DNA of 64,000 nt, taken from an uncultured Muribaculaceae bacterium. GTDB lineage: Bacteria > Bacteroidota > Bacteroidia > Bacteroidales > Muribaculaceae. Position 1 is the first letter of the stretch. The number at the start of each line of letters is the position of its first letter. The stretch spans positions 77,091 to 141,090 of the forward strand of contig CAJTZS010000004.1 in the NCBI GenBank assembly GCA_910584055.1, written 5' to 3'. The notes under the pieces are model-generated. The model did not search any database, was not told the origin of the DNA, and saw only the letters and a program-made list of their open reading frames with translations. Shown here piece after piece: positions 44,301 through 51,016 of this stretch. Made by a program: the position numbers and the translations under genes.

Positions 44301-45068
44301 ACGGACTTACTTGTCAAGTATGGACAAAACATACAGAACGACAAAAACTCTCTTCAGATGAGTCTTTTCGGCGACCTTGAACCGATAGAGACCAATAAGC
44401 CGCCTTTCCCTGTTGTAGAACCTTGGGATCGTCTGGCAATTCTTGAAAAGGAGAAAGAAATGGTGATGATGTATCTCTCCGCCCATCCTTTGGATCCTTA
44501 TTACATGGAGCTTACTTATGGTTGCAACACTCCCTGCGAGCAATTCAAGGACAAACAGAATACACCCTGCAAAATCACCATGGGTGGACTTGTAACCAAA
44601 GTCACGTTGAAAACTTCCCGTAAGGGAAATGAGTTTACCATCGTGGAACTGGAGGATTTCACCGGAAAGACTGAGATTCCACTTTTCGGAATGAACCACA
44701 ACCAGCATAAAGATAAATTCCGTGTCGGGGAACCGACATTCATAAGGATTAATATTGTGCCGGGGCGTTTCAATCCGGAGCGCACCGACATGCAGATTGA
44801 GGAGGTCTCGTCATTGGAATCAAAACGGGGAAGCATCGCCAATGGTGTGCTCGTATACATGAATTTCAAATATGACAACCGCGACTTCTTCACGGCATTG
44901 GAGCAAATTCCAGACAATGATCGCAAGGGAGACCTATATTTCGATATATTTGACCCCGAATCAAGGCAATCGATCAGGGTGCATTCTCGCAAAAAAATGC
45001 CGATAACAAGAGAACTCATGGATACTCTTCAGGACTATGGACTTAAATACAAAATATCAACACTGTAA
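41382..45068 (+). CDS. dnaE: DNA polymerase III alpha subunit
   Basis: A 1228-residue replicative polymerase subunit. It begins with the PHP domain (FTHLHVHSQYSLLDG, residues 5-20), followed by the C-family palm with PDIDVDFDDDGRYEV (catalytic Asp near residues 466-470), fingers with FTRGESDMLRKAMGKK (about 766), a helix-hairpin-helix region (about 905-930) and the C-terminal OB-fold. Length fits Bacteroidota DnaE. Preceded by its own promoter and followed after 20 bases by trxA, with which it may be co-transcribed. Confidence 0.97.
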   Translation: MSNIPFTHLHVHSQYSLLDGKATIPELVDKAMADGQRGIALTDHGNMFGIKEFFNYVEKKNADKPDEEKFKPIIGCEMYVAREKMTDKKDKTDNGYHLIVLAKNSVGYHNLVKLVSKAWTEGYYYKPRTDREDLARHHEGLIVCSACLGGEVQQFIMHGDLDKAEERILWYKETFGEDYYLELQRHETHKENANRETFIEQTKVNEHLIKFARKHNIKMIATNDVHFTYEDDAEAHDRLICVSMQKSFFEPRLHYTKQEWLKTTDEMREIFKDIPEVIDNTKEILDKIEFYTLNHAPIMPFFDIPKEFGTEEEYRSRITEKELFDEFTQDENGNVVLSEEDAKKKIERLGGYDKLYRIKFEADYLEKLTMEGALERYGNPLPDDVKERLKFELYIMKTMGFPGYFLIVQDFINTGRKKLGVSIGPGRGSAAGSAAAYCLGITQIDPIKYDLLFERFLNPDRISLPDIDVDFDDDGRYEVLKYVTEKYGEEKVAHIITYQTMATKMAIKDVAKVLEVPLPEANRLARLVPDRLPEVNGKAPKINFKNCLLYNKEFAAEKENPSEGIRETMKYAEQLEGNIRGTGIHACGVIICRDDITDWVPVSMATDADGTKVISTQYEGSVIEETGLIKMDFLGLKTLSIIKEALANIKHTRGIDLDIDHIPLDDKKTFELYCKGNTTSTFQFESEGMQKSLRELQPSKFEDLIAMNALYRPGPMDYIPSFIKRKHGEEPITYDIPIMAQYLEETYGITVYQEQVMLLSRLLSSFTRGESDMLRKAMGKKQIDKMMKLKKKFMEQGVKNGHPAQALEKIWADWEKFASYAFNKSHATCYSWVAYQTAYLKAHYPAEYMAGVLSRNLTATDKLRKFMDECKRMDITVKGPDINESVERFGVNQKGEIRFGLAAVKGVGLNAVNAIITEREKNGPFKDIYDFVERVNLSACNRGAIENLAMSGAFDCFNMQREMFVHSVLESTYTDLLVKYGQNIQNDKNSLQMSLFGDLEPIETNKPPFPVVEPWDRLAILEKEKEMVMMYLSAHPLDPYYMELTYGCNTPCEQFKDKQNTPCKITMGGLVTKVTLKTSRKGNEFTIVELEDFTGKTEIPLFGMNHNQHKDKFRVGEPTFIRINIVPGRFNPERTDMQIEEVSSLESKRGSIANGVLVYMNFKYDNRDFFTALEQIPDNDRKGDLYFDIFDPESRQSIRVHSRKKMPITRELMDTLQDYGLKYKISTL

Positions 45069-45088
45069 TTAAACTTAAAAATAAAATC

Positions 45089-45403
45089 ATGGCAATTCAA
45101 TTTACAGATCAGACAGCCAAAGAGGCTATCGAATCAGGGAAAGTAGTAGTAATCGATTTCTGGGCAACATGGTGTGGACCTTGCATGAAACTCGGTCCCG
45201 TTGTTGAAGAACTCGCTGAGAAATACAGCGACAAAGCCGTAATCGGTAAATTAAACATCGACGAGAACGATGAGGTCGTTGCCGAGAACCGTATCCGCAG
45301 CATACCGACAGTGCTCTTCTTCAAGGGTGGCGAAGTCGTGGATCGCAGCGTAGGTCTCGTAAAGCTCGAAGACCTCGAAGCGAAGCTTCAACCCCTCCTC
45401 TGA
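45089..45403 (+). CDS. trxA: Thioredoxin
   Basis: A 104-residue thioredoxin with the active site Trp28-Cys29-Gly-Pro-Cys32 and the cis-Pro loop RSIPTVLFF near residue 72. It reduces cytosolic disulfides, including those of ribonucleotide reductase. It has no signal peptide. It lies 20 bases downstream of dnaE and is followed by a terminator at about 45.48-45.52 kb. Confidence 0.97.
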   Translation: MAIQFTDQTAKEAIESGKVVVIDFWATWCGPCMKLGPVVEELAEKYSDKAVIGKLNIDENDEVVAENRIRSIPTVLFFKGGEVVDRSVGLVKLEDLEAKLQPLL

Positions 45404-45477
45404 TTTCCAGCGAAAAAGCAACACTTTAAAAGAAGTGAAGAAGAGAAGAAAATACTTCACTCTTTAGAAAAAATGGC

Positions 45478-45517
45478 AAACGGGGATGTATCAGATTTTG
45501 CTGCTACACCCCCGTTT
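45478..45517 (+). terminator. Terminator-like hairpin after trxA
   Basis: AAACGGGG pairs with CCCCGTTT (one extra C) over a 24-base loop; the right arm continues into TTTCTATTTTCCC. Confidence 0.6.
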
Positions 45518-45524
45518 CTATTTT

Positions 45525-45609
45525 CCCATGCCCATACCGCCCTATCCAGCCCTATTCCTCCCTATAACACCTCATTCAGCCCCATTACGCCCTATTTCCC
45601 CCTAACCCT
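45525..45609 (-). repeat. G-rich tandem repeat at the 3' end of the NlpC/P60 gene
   Basis: On the plus strand there are nine runs of three to five C residues, with CCCTAT recurring every 10-12 bases; the minus strand, which is the sense strand of the neighbouring gene, is correspondingly G-rich (ATAGGGC-type units). The array starts beyond the stop and reaches the last codons. Confidence 0.7.
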
Positions 45610-46140
45610 TCCAAATCCTCTGAAAGTGCGAATATAGTAAGGTGTATCAATTCTCGAGATAACTACCCCCTTCTTTGTAGAAGCGTGCACAAAATTAACA
45701 TCATCCACCATTATCCCGACGTGCGATATCTTGTCAGGATCACGACCTGTAGCAAAAAATACAAGATCGCCGGTCTCAACTTCCTCTTTCTTAAGCGGCT
45801 CACAGAATTCTGCCTGCTTTGCAGAGTTCCTCGGAAGCTTATATCCCAACACATCCTCATATACTCTCAACACCATACCGGAGCAGTCTGTACCCTCCTT
45901 TTTATCACATTTTGCATAAGCATATGGAGTCCCGACCCACGATATGGCTTCTTCCGCAATTTTTTTCTGTGAATCACTTCCCTTCAAATCCTTAACAGAA
46001 ATAGAAATTTCCTGCTGACCGAAGTTCGATTTATTCCCTTTTTTAGAAGTGTGGCATGACACTGAAAGCAATGCCACCGCAGTCACCATAACAGGAAGCA
46101 ATAACCCCGAACCGTTCCAACTATTTTTCTTAATTTTCAT
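45592..46140 (-). CDS. NlpC/P60 family lipoprotein peptidase
   Basis: A 182-residue lipoprotein: signal with lipobox (LLSVSC, Cys29), then an NlpC/P60 domain (residues about 55-180) with catalytic Cys86 (GTDCSGMVL), His140 (ISHVGIMV) and third residue His152 (FVHAS). Such enzymes cut peptide links in peptidoglycan (D,L-endopeptidase type). Single-gene unit; its 3' end overlaps the G-rich repeat. Substrate bond is inferred from family. Confidence 0.88.
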   Translation of the reverse strand: MKIKKNSWNGSGLLLPVMVTAVALLSVSCHTSKKGNKSNFGQQEISISVKDLKGSDSQKKIAEEAISWVGTPYAYAKCDKKEGTDCSGMVLRVYEDVLGYKLPRNSAKQAEFCEPLKKEEVETGDLVFFATGRDPDKISHVGIMVDDVNFVHASTKKGVVISRIDTPYYIRTFRGFGRVRGK

Positions 46141-46184
46141 TTAAGTAAGTATCTTTTACAAATTAGTTAATGTATATTTGAGAG

Positions 46185-46300
46185 GATTTTTGCGGGATTT
46201 CCGAGAGTCGAGTTGAAGAAGGACCAGATTGGGAGCCGAACTTCGACCGGGCATTGCGACTGATGAAACTCGGCGGAAAACACCGAAAAAGACAAGTTTA
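46185..46300. repeat. Long intergenic palindromic element, copy 2 (diverged, inverted)
   Basis: Read on the minus strand it shares GTTTCATCAGTCGCA and TTCTTCAACTCG with the element at 31.7-31.9 kb, in the same order, but the centre is longer and different. It lies between the NlpC gene and htrA, a 520-bp stretch without a gene. Confidence 0.7.
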
Positions 46301-46463
46301 TGATATGTGAGATATAACTTTTCATTTTTATCGGTTTAATAAATGCAATAATATTAAACAATATTAGAGGTCATGGCTATGACGCTACAAAATTAAAAAT
46401 ATTGTTCATAATTGACAATTGTTCGGTATTTTTCACCGAACCATGAAATAAGAGAGTGAAGTC

Positions 46464-46505
46464 ATCTTGACTTCAGTTTCTAAGAAGTCGAAATTATCTT
46501 GACTT
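46464..46505 (+). promoter_or_regulatory. Paired operator-like repeats upstream of htrA
   Basis: ATCTTGACTT occurs at 46464 and 46496 (32 bases apart, about three helical turns); the first lies in the palindrome GAAGTCA-TCT-TGACTTC. The ATG of htrA is about 155 bases downstream. Confidence 0.45.
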
Positions 46506-46660
46506 TGACAGATATAATGTTTTTCGTATTGATTTTAAGGAATTTTAGAATATTTTGCATTTATTAGGTGTGACAAATGTAATATTGGAAACACTTTTGC
46601 ATTTTATTTGTAGAAGTGACTAATGTAAAATTCAAAATTCGAACTAAAAGAATTAATGAT

Positions 46661-48157
46661 ATGAAGAAAATCACCATGATCGCATCGGTCGCATTATTGA
46701 CCGGTCTCCTCTTCGGCGCTCAAGCCAAGGAATGTGTAGGATCAAACGGAAAGGATCCTAATTTCATTCTCACATCTTCTTCCCCGTCTTTCGATACCGA
46801 TTTCACTGTTGCGGCAGAGAAAACAGTCAATGCCGTGGTGTGCATCAAAAGTTATACCACCCGCACCCGGAATTCTTATGGCAACCAAGGGGGCGGTTAT
46901 GATCCCTTCGGCATGTTCGATTTCTTCTTCGGTCAGCCGCAGCAACCACAGCAGAGACAACCCCGCCAGCAACAAAAGAAGAACGAACCCGTGCAGAATG
47001 GTCTCGGTTCGGGCGTTATCATATCTGAAGACGGATATATCGTAACCAATAACCACGTTATTGCAGATGCCGACAAACTGGAAGTGCTGATGAACGACAA
47101 CTCTACCTACGAAGCTAAAATAATAGGTACAGACGAAGCTTCAGACCTTGCACTCATCAAGATCGATGCCAAAGGACTATCCCCTATCACTTTCGGCAAC
47201 AGCGAGGCTGTCAAAGTCGGGGAGTGGGTACTTGCCGTCGGCAATCCTTTCGGATTCAACTCCACCGTGACCGCAGGTATCATAAGTGCCAAGGCTCGCA
47301 GCCTCGGACAGAATGGGAAACAGGGGGGCCTCAATATCGAGTCATTCATCCAGACTGACGCCGCGCTCAATCCCGGCAACTCTGGCGGTGCGCTCGTCAA
47401 TCTCAAAGGTGAGCTGATCGGTATCAACTCCGCAATCTACAGTAACACCGGCAGCTACTCGGGCTTCTCGTTCGCCATTCCCACCACTATCGTAAAGAAA
47501 GTAATGACTGACCTTCGTCAGTATGGCACAGTTCAGCGTGCCGTGCTCGGTTGTCAGGTAATTGAACTTGATGCCAAGATTGCAAAAGAGAAAAACATCA
47601 CCGCAACCAAATCCGGTCTGCTCATAGCTTCTGTCACCGACCGCAGCACAGCAAAAGAACTCGGTCTTAAAGAAGACGATGTAATCACTGCAATCAACAA
47701 AGTGCCGGTTCACAACCATGCCGAACTCGTTGAACAGTTAAACAAGTTCCGCCCGGGCGATCAGATCAGTGTTACATATGTCCGCGACAATGTCTCCACA
47801 ACCAAGAGCGCGACACTCCGCAATCTTCAAGGTAGCACCAACATCACCAAGAAAGGTGATTTCTCTGAACTCGGTTGCGCATTCATGAAGATCGGTAATG
47901 AAACCAAACAACATCTTGGAATCACTAATGGAGTCAAAGTTACAGGAGTTAAAAACGGTTGCGTGAGAGACGCAGGTGTCAAAGACGGTTTCATCATAAC
48001 AGAGATCAACGGCAATGCCGTCAACTCTTCCGATGACGTGGAGCGCATCTACAACCAGATCATGAAAGGCGATGACGACGATAAAGTAATGTTCATCACT
48101 GGTATATATCCCACCGGCAAGAAATACTACTATGCAGTAAATCTCGCAGGAGAGTAA
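46661..48157 (+). CDS. HtrA/DegQ-type periplasmic serine protease
   Basis: I take the ATG at 46661, since MKKITMIASVALLTGLLFGA is a signal peptide; the upstream start adds an implausible extension. The 498-residue protein has a trypsin-like domain with catalytic His132 (TNNHVI), Asp162 (SDLALIKID) and Ser241 (LNPGNSGGA), a Gln-rich loop before it (residues about 91-107), and two PDZ domains (about 300-390 and 410-490). It degrades or refolds misfolded periplasmic and outer-membrane proteins. Single gene with a terminator at 48.18-48.22 kb. Confidence 0.95.
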   Translation: MKKITMIASVALLTGLLFGAQAKECVGSNGKDPNFILTSSSPSFDTDFTVAAEKTVNAVVCIKSYTTRTRNSYGNQGGGYDPFGMFDFFFGQPQQPQQRQPRQQQKKNEPVQNGLGSGVIISEDGYIVTNNHVIADADKLEVLMNDNSTYEAKIIGTDEASDLALIKIDAKGLSPITFGNSEAVKVGEWVLAVGNPFGFNSTVTAGIISAKARSLGQNGKQGGLNIESFIQTDAALNPGNSGGALVNLKGELIGINSAIYSNTGSYSGFSFAIPTTIVKKVMTDLRQYGTVQRAVLGCQVIELDAKIAKEKNITATKSGLLIASVTDRSTAKELGLKEDDVITAINKVPVHNHAELVEQLNKFRPGDQISVTYVRDNVSTTKSATLRNLQGSTNITKKGDFSELGCAFMKIGNETKQHLGITNGVKVTGVKNGCVRDAGVKDGFIITEINGNAVNSSDDVERIYNQIMKGDDDDKVMFITGIYPTGKKYYYAVNLAGE

Positions 48158-48183
48158 GAAAAAAGGCATATAGAATGTAATGA

Positions 48184-48222
48184 AGAGAGCGATGGCCAAT
48201 CTGCCGTCGCTCTCTAATTTCA
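48184..48222 (+). terminator. Terminator after htrA
   Basis: AGAGAGCGA pairs with TCGCTCTCT (9 bp) and is followed by AATTTCAT. Confidence 0.7.
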
Positions 48223-48301
48223 TACCCATTCAGGTTAATAGTTAAATAATTCTATTTATGAAGATTATTGGCGCGATATTTGTTGTAAGAATGTAGAATT
48301 T

Positions 48302-48359
48302 AATTTGCATGCAAATTTGACCGAATCCTTGGAATTTTCATGATTTTTTATTAAATTTG
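48302..48359 (+). promoter_or_regulatory. rpoD promoter with 16-bp upstream palindrome
   Basis: The -7 box TAAATTTG lies at 48352-48359, 21 bases before the ATG. A perfect palindrome AATTTGCATGCAAATT spans 48302-48317, about 35 bases upstream of the box, where an activator or repressor dimer could bind. Confidence 0.6.
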
Positions 48360-48380
48360 CAACAATTTTTGGAAGTACAT

Positions 48381-49241
48381 ATGAGACAATTAAAGATAAC
48401 AAAATCCATTACCAACCGCGAGAGCGCCTCGCTTGACAAGTATCTGCAGGAAATAGGTCGAGAAGAGCTTATATCTGTTAGCGAAGAGGTGGAGCTCGCG
48501 CAGCGAATCAAAAAAGGCGACCATGCCGCTCTTGAAAAGTTGACTAAAGCTAACCTTAGATTTGTGGTCTCCGTAGCCAAACAGTATCAGAATCAAGGTC
48601 TCAGCCTTCCCGATCTTATTAATGAAGGCAACCTTGGTTTGATTCGTGCCGCCCAGAAATTTGACGAGACAAGAGGCTTCAAGTTTATCTCATACGCTGT
48701 ATGGTGGATTCGGCAATCTATCCTCCAGGCTTTAGCCGAGCAGAGCCGAATCGTTCGTCTGCCGCTCAATCAGGTTGGTTCTCTCAATAAAATCACAAAA
48801 GAACTTTCCAAATTCGAGCAGGAAAATGAACGCCGGCCTTCCCCCGAAGAACTCGCAGAGCGTCTCGATATGCCTGTTGACAAGATTTCCGACACCATGA
48901 AGGTTTCAGGGCGTCATATATCCGTCGATGCTCCATTTGTTGAAGGAGAAGATAATTCGCTCCTCGATGTGCTTCCTAACGACGACAGCCCTATGGCAGA
49001 TGCCAACCTTAATCAGGAATCGCTTTCAAAAGAGGTGGATCGCGCCCTTAAACAGCTATACGACCGCGAAAGGGAGATTCTAAAAATGTTCTTCGGAATC
49101 GGATGTCAGGAGATGACCCTGGAAGAAATCGGCGCAAAGTTCGACCTAACACGTGAACGCGTCCGTCAGATCAAAGAAAAAGCCATCCGCCGGCTCAAAG
49201 GCCAGAAGAGCAAACTGCTCAAGAGCTATCTTGGCGAATAA
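48381..49241 (+). CDS. rpoD: Primary sigma factor (RpoD, Bacteroidota type)
   Basis: The ATG giving MRQLKITKSITNRESASL is the usual Bacteroidota start; a TTG further upstream is inside the promoter. The 286-residue protein lacks most of region 1.1, as is normal in this phylum. Regions 1.2-2 (residues about 15-130, with DLINEGNLGLIRAAQKFD and SYAVWWIRQSI), 3 (about 140-205) and 4 (about 225-280, LTRERVRQIKEKAIRRL) are all present. This is the housekeeping sigma that reads the TAnnTTTG promoters. Confidence 0.96.
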   Translation: MRQLKITKSITNRESASLDKYLQEIGREELISVSEEVELAQRIKKGDHAALEKLTKANLRFVVSVAKQYQNQGLSLPDLINEGNLGLIRAAQKFDETRGFKFISYAVWWIRQSILQALAEQSRIVRLPLNQVGSLNKITKELSKFEQENERRPSPEELAERLDMPVDKISDTMKVSGRHISVDAPFVEGEDNSLLDVLPNDDSPMADANLNQESLSKEVDRALKQLYDREREILKMFFGIGCQEMTLEEIGAKFDLTRERVRQIKEKAIRRLKGQKSKLLKSYLGE

Positions 49242-49266
49242 TAAGCACTCGAAGGCTATTCGCAAT

Positions 49267-49902
49267 ATGATGATTTCCTTCAAAAATAATATACTGCCCG
49301 CAGTCAAAACCATGATTTTGACTGCGGGCATGTTGCTTACCGCTGCATCCATAAATGCAAACACCAACATTCCGGGCGACACTATAAGTCAAAAAGGGAA
49401 AGAAAGGGAGAGCCTTTTCCCGGAACGCTCCCAAAGTCTGGCAAAATCACACTTCACATGGGGAGCCGAGGCCGGGGCCTCACTCGACCTGACCGGTCAT
49501 GACATGTCTACATTTGACGTTGACGTTCTTTTCGGCTATAAGAACTCCTATATGCGGATGCTTGGAATAGGGGCCGGCATACACAGGACGGTTCAGGGAG
49601 GCGACAACTTTATACCTATATACGCTACAATACAGACATCTTTCCGCAAGAAACCGTCGCTACTCTTTATGAGTGCAAAGATTGGTTATTCATTCAATAC
49701 CATCAATGATTCCCCTACTTTCGGCGATTTAGTTTCGGCTTTGGGAATCGGAATAAATTTATCCAGATCAAAATTGGCAAGTAGCTATATTATCCTTTCT
49801 GCAGGCTACAGATACTTCAACCGCAGGCACATCAATATGATTGACCGTCTCGACCAGCACTATGTCTACATAGCGCAATTGCGGTTCGGCGTGAGCTTCT
49901 GA
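49267..49902 (+). CDS. Exported small beta-barrel-like protein
   Basis: Begins 25 bases after rpoD. The 211-residue product (first ATG) has a signal peptide around residues 9-35 (hydrophobic, ending ANTN); starts at Met16 (49312) or Met22 (49330) would give a cleaner signal. The mature part is Ser/Thr/Tyr-rich with alternating strands (GAEAGASLDLTG, VDVLFGYKNSYMRM, AKIGYSFNTIN, ILSAGYRYFNRRHINM, YIAQLRFGVSF) and ends in an aromatic Phe, all typical of small outer-membrane beta-barrels. Function unknown. A 14-bp inverted repeat spans its start region. Confidence 0.55.
   Translation: MMISFKNNILPAVKTMILTAGMLLTAASINANTNIPGDTISQKGKERESLFPERSQSLAKSHFTWGAEAGASLDLTGHDMSTFDVDVLFGYKNSYMRMLGIGAGIHRTVQGGDNFIPIYATIQTSFRKKPSLLFMSAKIGYSFNTINDSPTFGDLVSALGIGINLSRSKLASSYIILSAGYRYFNRRHINMIDRLDQHYVYIAQLRFGVSF
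49296..49329 (+). promoter_or_regulatory. 14-bp inverted repeat at the start of the barrel-like gene
   Basis: GCCCGCAGTCAAAA (49296-49309) pairs perfectly with TTTTGACTGCGGGC (49316-49329), and the 6-base loop holds the in-frame ATG at 49312. This would hide or expose a start codon. Confidence 0.75.
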
Positions 49903-49927
49903 CAATACCCGACAAACCATATGAAAC

Positions 49928-49965
49928 AAAAATGATGGTCACAAAAATTCGCGACCATCATTTTT
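49928..49965. terminator. Bidirectional terminator between the barrel-like gene and prs
   Basis: AAAAATGATGGTC pairs perfectly with GACCATCATTTTT (13 bp) over a 12-base loop, with A-run left and T-run right, so it works for both converging transcripts. Confidence 0.9.
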
Positions 49966-49986
49966 ATTATATTCCTACTCCTTCAA

Positions 49987-50931
49987 TTATTTGAAAAGAT
50001 ATTGGGATGAAATCGATTGATTGTTATGGATTCTGCGAATCGTGTCAGCGAAAAGTTTCGCAACGGGAAGAACGGTTGCCTTCGGATTCTCCTTAAGGTA
50101 AGGGATAGAATCTGTGAAAATAATTTCAGTCAGCCCGCAGTTCTTGACATTCTCCGTGGCGGGGTCGCTCATCACGGGATGACTGCAGAGTGCCCTTACC
50201 GACTTTGCTCCGTAAGAAATCAGAAGATCGCTTGCCTTCGTGATAGTACCTGCCGTATCTACGATATCATCAATCAATACGACATTCTTGCCTTCTACAT
50301 CGCCAATTACCGTCATTGACGCCACAACATTCGCCTTTGCACGCTGTTTGTGACAAAGCACCAATGGAACATCAAAATATTTGGCGTATGAATTGGCTCG
50401 CTTGGCGCCGCCAACATCCGGAGAGGCTATGACCATGTCTTTAAGACGGAGGCTCTCAATATACGGAATGAAAATAGATGAAGCGTAGAGGTGATCCACG
50501 GGCACATCAAAAAATCCCTGAATCTGGTCTGCGTGGAGATCCATTGTGATCAGACGGTCGATACCGGCAACACTGAGAAGATCTGCCACAAGTTTGGCGG
50601 CAATTGACACACGGGGCTTGTCCTTGCGGTCCTGACGCGCCCAGCCGAAATAAGGCACCACTGCCACTATCTGTGCAGCTGAAGCCCTCTTGGCTGCGTC
50701 AATCATGAGCAAAAGCTCCATAAGGTTGTCACTGTTGGGGAAGGTTGACTGCACCAGATAAACCTGGCTGCCACGGATAGATTCCTCAAAACCTACTTCA
50801 AACTCTCCATCGGCAAAACGCTCTTTATTCATTTTGCCCAACTCGATGCCTAATTCTTTACAGATAGACTCACCAAGATATTTCGATGATGCTCCTGCAA
50901 AAACCTTGATTGGCGGAAGGTTATTATTCAT
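49987..50931 (-). CDS. prs: Ribose-phosphate pyrophosphokinase (PRPP synthetase)
   Basis: A 314-residue enzyme making PRPP from ribose 5-phosphate and ATP, the precursor of purines, pyrimidines, histidine and NAD. Typical motifs: FADGEFEVGFEESIRG (residues 40-55), PYFGWARQDRKDKPR with the flexible-loop region (about 93-107), the MDLHADQIQGFF stretch near 128, and the PRPP-binding VVLIDDIVDTAGT near 215. Length normal. A TAATTTTG promoter box lies 29 bases upstream. Confidence 0.96.
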   Translation of the reverse strand: MNNNLPPIKVFAGASSKYLGESICKELGIELGKMNKERFADGEFEVGFEESIRGSQVYLVQSTFPNSDNLMELLLMIDAAKRASAAQIVAVVPYFGWARQDRKDKPRVSIAAKLVADLLSVAGIDRLITMDLHADQIQGFFDVPVDHLYASSIFIPYIESLRLKDMVIASPDVGGAKRANSYAKYFDVPLVLCHKQRAKANVVASMTVIGDVEGKNVVLIDDIVDTAGTITKASDLLISYGAKSVRALCSHPVMSDPATENVKNCGLTEIIFTDSIPYLKENPKATVLPVAKLFADTIRRIHNNQSISSQYLFK

Positions 50932-50959
50932 TATATAGGAATGGTTGTTATTGGTTCGA

Positions 50960-50967
50960 CAAAATTA
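50960..50967 (-). promoter_or_regulatory. -7 box of prs
   Basis: TAATTTTG on the minus strand, 29 bases from the prs start codon. Confidence 0.55.
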
Positions 50968-51016
50968 TAACTATTTTCCCAAATATCTAAATGATTTACG
51001 GGAAATTTTTCTACAA

